Shown piece after piece: positions 62,803 through 64,000 of a stretch of 64,000 bases of DNA. The notes under the pieces were generated by a model. It had not been told where the DNA came from. It worked only from the letters and a program-made list of their open reading frames with translations, and did no database searches. The DNA is from JABDKJ01 sp964609215 (GTDB lineage Bacteria > Bacteroidota > Bacteroidia > Flavobacteriales_D > JABDKJ01): positions 62,001 to 126,000 of the forward strand of contig CAZSQZ010000006.1 of NCBI GenBank assembly GCA_964609215.1, written 5' to 3'. The position numbers and the translations under genes were made by a program. The first letter of the stretch is position 1, and each line of letters begins with the position of its first letter.

Positions 62803-63735
62803 ATGAAATTACTTGCCATATACTTTTTAACTGTATTCAATTTTTCTGTTAGCGGTCAAGATGGAGAACTTAAACATGATCAAGCTAAGGCATATGAAAG
62901 GGATTATCGCTTCAAAAAAGCAATGAAGTTATATACTGAAGCTATAAAGCTGGAACCTTCTAATGCACAGTATTATCTAGACAGAGGTCTTCTTCATTTG
63001 AAATTGCAACAGGCTGAGGAAGCCAAAAATGATTTGCAAAAGGTTGTTACATTGGATCTTCAGAATGTAAAGGGATGGCAGGCTATGGGCGAGTATTACT
63101 TATACAAAGAATTTCCTGATTCTGCTATTTTTTGCATTAACCGTTCCATTAGTTTTGATTGGGAAAACAAATTAAACAAGAAGAACCTTATGATTCGTGC
63201 AGATGCTTTTATGCTCCAAGAGATGTATCCAGATGCTTATGCGGATTATATGGAACTAGTTAAAACGGATAGTGCAAACTACAGAGTTTTAAGAAATCTA
63301 GCTTTTACGCTCCACAATATGGATAGAGATAAGGAATGTATCCATTATCTTAAAAAGATAGCAATGAATAATCCAGGAGACACGGAATCTCTAATAAACG
63401 TGGGATATGCCATGACTCAAATTGGAATGTTCCAGGAATCTATGGAGTTCTTTAATACTGTTTTGGATTATGATGATGGTCAGCCATATGCACTGAGCAA
63501 CAGAGCATACGCATATTATAAGCAAGGTTATGATGATGCCGCACTCAAAGACATAAAGCATTCTTTGGCAAATGATCCAAAAAACTCCTATGCTTATTGG
63601 GTAAAGGGTCTTATTTCCATTAGAAAAGGAGACACCAAAAAAGGATGTAAAGAATTCCAAAAGGCTGAAAAATTCGACTTTTCAGAAGACAACAAAAAAA
63701 GAATTGAGGAATCTATTGTCAAATATTGCCAATAG
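62803..63735 (+). CDS. Exported tetratricopeptide-repeat protein
   Basis: A 310-residue protein with a signal peptide (about 1-18, FNFSVSGQ) and about seven TPR units from residue 25 to 300, for example AMKLYTEAIKLEPSNAQYYL, AKNDLQKVVTLDLQNVKGWQ and SMEFFNTVLDYDDGQPYALS. TPR arrays bind other proteins; no partner is evident. The protein contains few Cys (including one near the end in KYC). Preceded by a 133-bp gap from the divergent hydrolase. Confidence 0.8.
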   Translation: MKLLAIYFLTVFNFSVSGQDGELKHDQAKAYERDYRFKKAMKLYTEAIKLEPSNAQYYLDRGLLHLKLQQAEEAKNDLQKVVTLDLQNVKGWQAMGEYYLYKEFPDSAIFCINRSISFDWENKLNKKNLMIRADAFMLQEMYPDAYADYMELVKTDSANYRVLRNLAFTLHNMDRDKECIHYLKKIAMNNPGDTESLINVGYAMTQIGMFQESMEFFNTVLDYDDGQPYALSNRAYAYYKQGYDDAALKDIKHSLANDPKNSYAYWVKGLISIRKGDTKKGCKEFQKAEKFDFSEDNKKRIEESIVKYCQ

Positions 63736-63739
63736 AGAA

Positions 63740-64000
63740 CTACTCAATAATTATCTTTTCTGATGCCTGTACTCCAGATTCATTAATAAATTGAATTTGG
63801 TACATTCCACTGGCAAGGTTCAAGTTCACTGATTCACTTCTTTGCATAGTAAAGTGTTTAACTATCTTACCTTGATTATCAAAAATTTGAATAGCTAGAT
63901 TCTCATTATCTGGAATAGATATCCACACTTCTCCATTACTTGGATTTGGATAAATTTCTACCTGAATATTATCTATATCATCAATACCAACAGTGCCTTC
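63740..64000 (-). CDS. T9SS sorting-domain protein, C-terminal end only
   Basis: The frame is open from the window edge to a stop at 63740 (86 residues). It reads EIYPNPSNGEVWISIP, IQIFDNQGKIVKHF, LASGMYQIQFINESGVQASE and ends KIIIE, a classic type A sorting domain. GTG 63928 is internal, not the start. The cargo domain lies outside the window. Convergent with the TPR gene, four bases between stops. Confidence 0.8.
   Translation of the reverse strand, partial: EGTVGIDDIDNIQVEIYPNPSNGEVWISIPDNENLAIQIFDNQGKIVKHFTMQRSESVNLNLASGMYQIQFINESGVQASEKIIIE

Overview
The window is an AT-rich chromosomal segment from a member of the Bacteroidota, most likely order Flavobacteriales (possibly Cryomorphaceae- or Crocinitomicaceae-like; the family is a guess). 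The main evidence is about ten proteins with type IX secretion (T9SS) type A C-terminal sorting domains, the run parA-parB-DUF5683-dapB-lepB-wbqC, promoter-like TAnnTTTG boxes, and Bacteroidota-type DUF2797, START-like, LptF and TamB proteins. It holds about 48 protein genes, one tRNA-Met and several intrinsic terminators. I saw no rRNA, CRISPR array, insertion sequence or prophage.

Layout. 1-271: start of an M49-like peptidase lipoprotein. 511-2925: glycosyltransferase, aroQ and a xerD-type recombinase. 2870-9185 (minus): a tight five-gene operon of a FAD oxidoreductase, a membrane polyferredoxin and three membrane or lipid glycosyltransferases. 9281-19739: secreted hydrolases (GH113, subtilisin), a secreted haem peroxidase and a TonB-dependent receptor. 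19742-22264 (minus): isoaspartyl peptidase, DUF547 lipoprotein and msrA, overlapping each other. 22420-23813: fatty acid hydroxylase and a PlsC acyltransferase. 23992-26969: fused alpha/beta E1 dehydrogenase and a nucleotidyltransferase. 27162-32460: secreted FG-GAP/ASPIC protein and M1 peptidase.

33285-39776 holds a short possible transcription unit with hairpins and then UPF0173 hydrolase-parA-parB-DUF5683-dapB-lepB-wbqC. 39795-43784 holds an acyl-CoA carboxylase beta subunit and two tandem T9SS adhesin paralogs, one interrupted by a stop codon. 43858-46385 holds a lipoprotein, a class IV aminotransferase, a HAD phosphatase and a rhomboid protease. 46490-50381 looks accessory: a DM13/T9SS protein, decayed sequence, a T9SS gene frameshifted at an A9 tract and an orphan PD-(D/E)XK nuclease, ending at tRNA-Met. 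50837-56273 is START-lptF-two GT4 genes-ribBA. 56270-64000 holds tamB, divergent tsaD, an alpha/beta hydrolase, a TPR protein and the end of another T9SS protein.

Two themes stand out. First, non-ATG initiation: at least nine genes appear to start at TTG, and four (plsC, the DUF5683 gene, tamB, tsaD) have convincing N-termini that continue upstream of any ATG/GTG/TTG, where only ATA/ATT/ATC/CTG codons are available. Second, instability of secreted-protein genes: a nearly identical 342-bp block spanning a carboxylase gene tail, a terminator and a sorting domain is shared by two otherwise diverged paralogs, and two T9SS genes are broken (one by TGA, one by a poly-A shift). The best candidate for an undescribed system is the operon coupling a FAD oxidoreductase and polyferredoxin to polyprenyl-phosphate-type glycosyltransferases.
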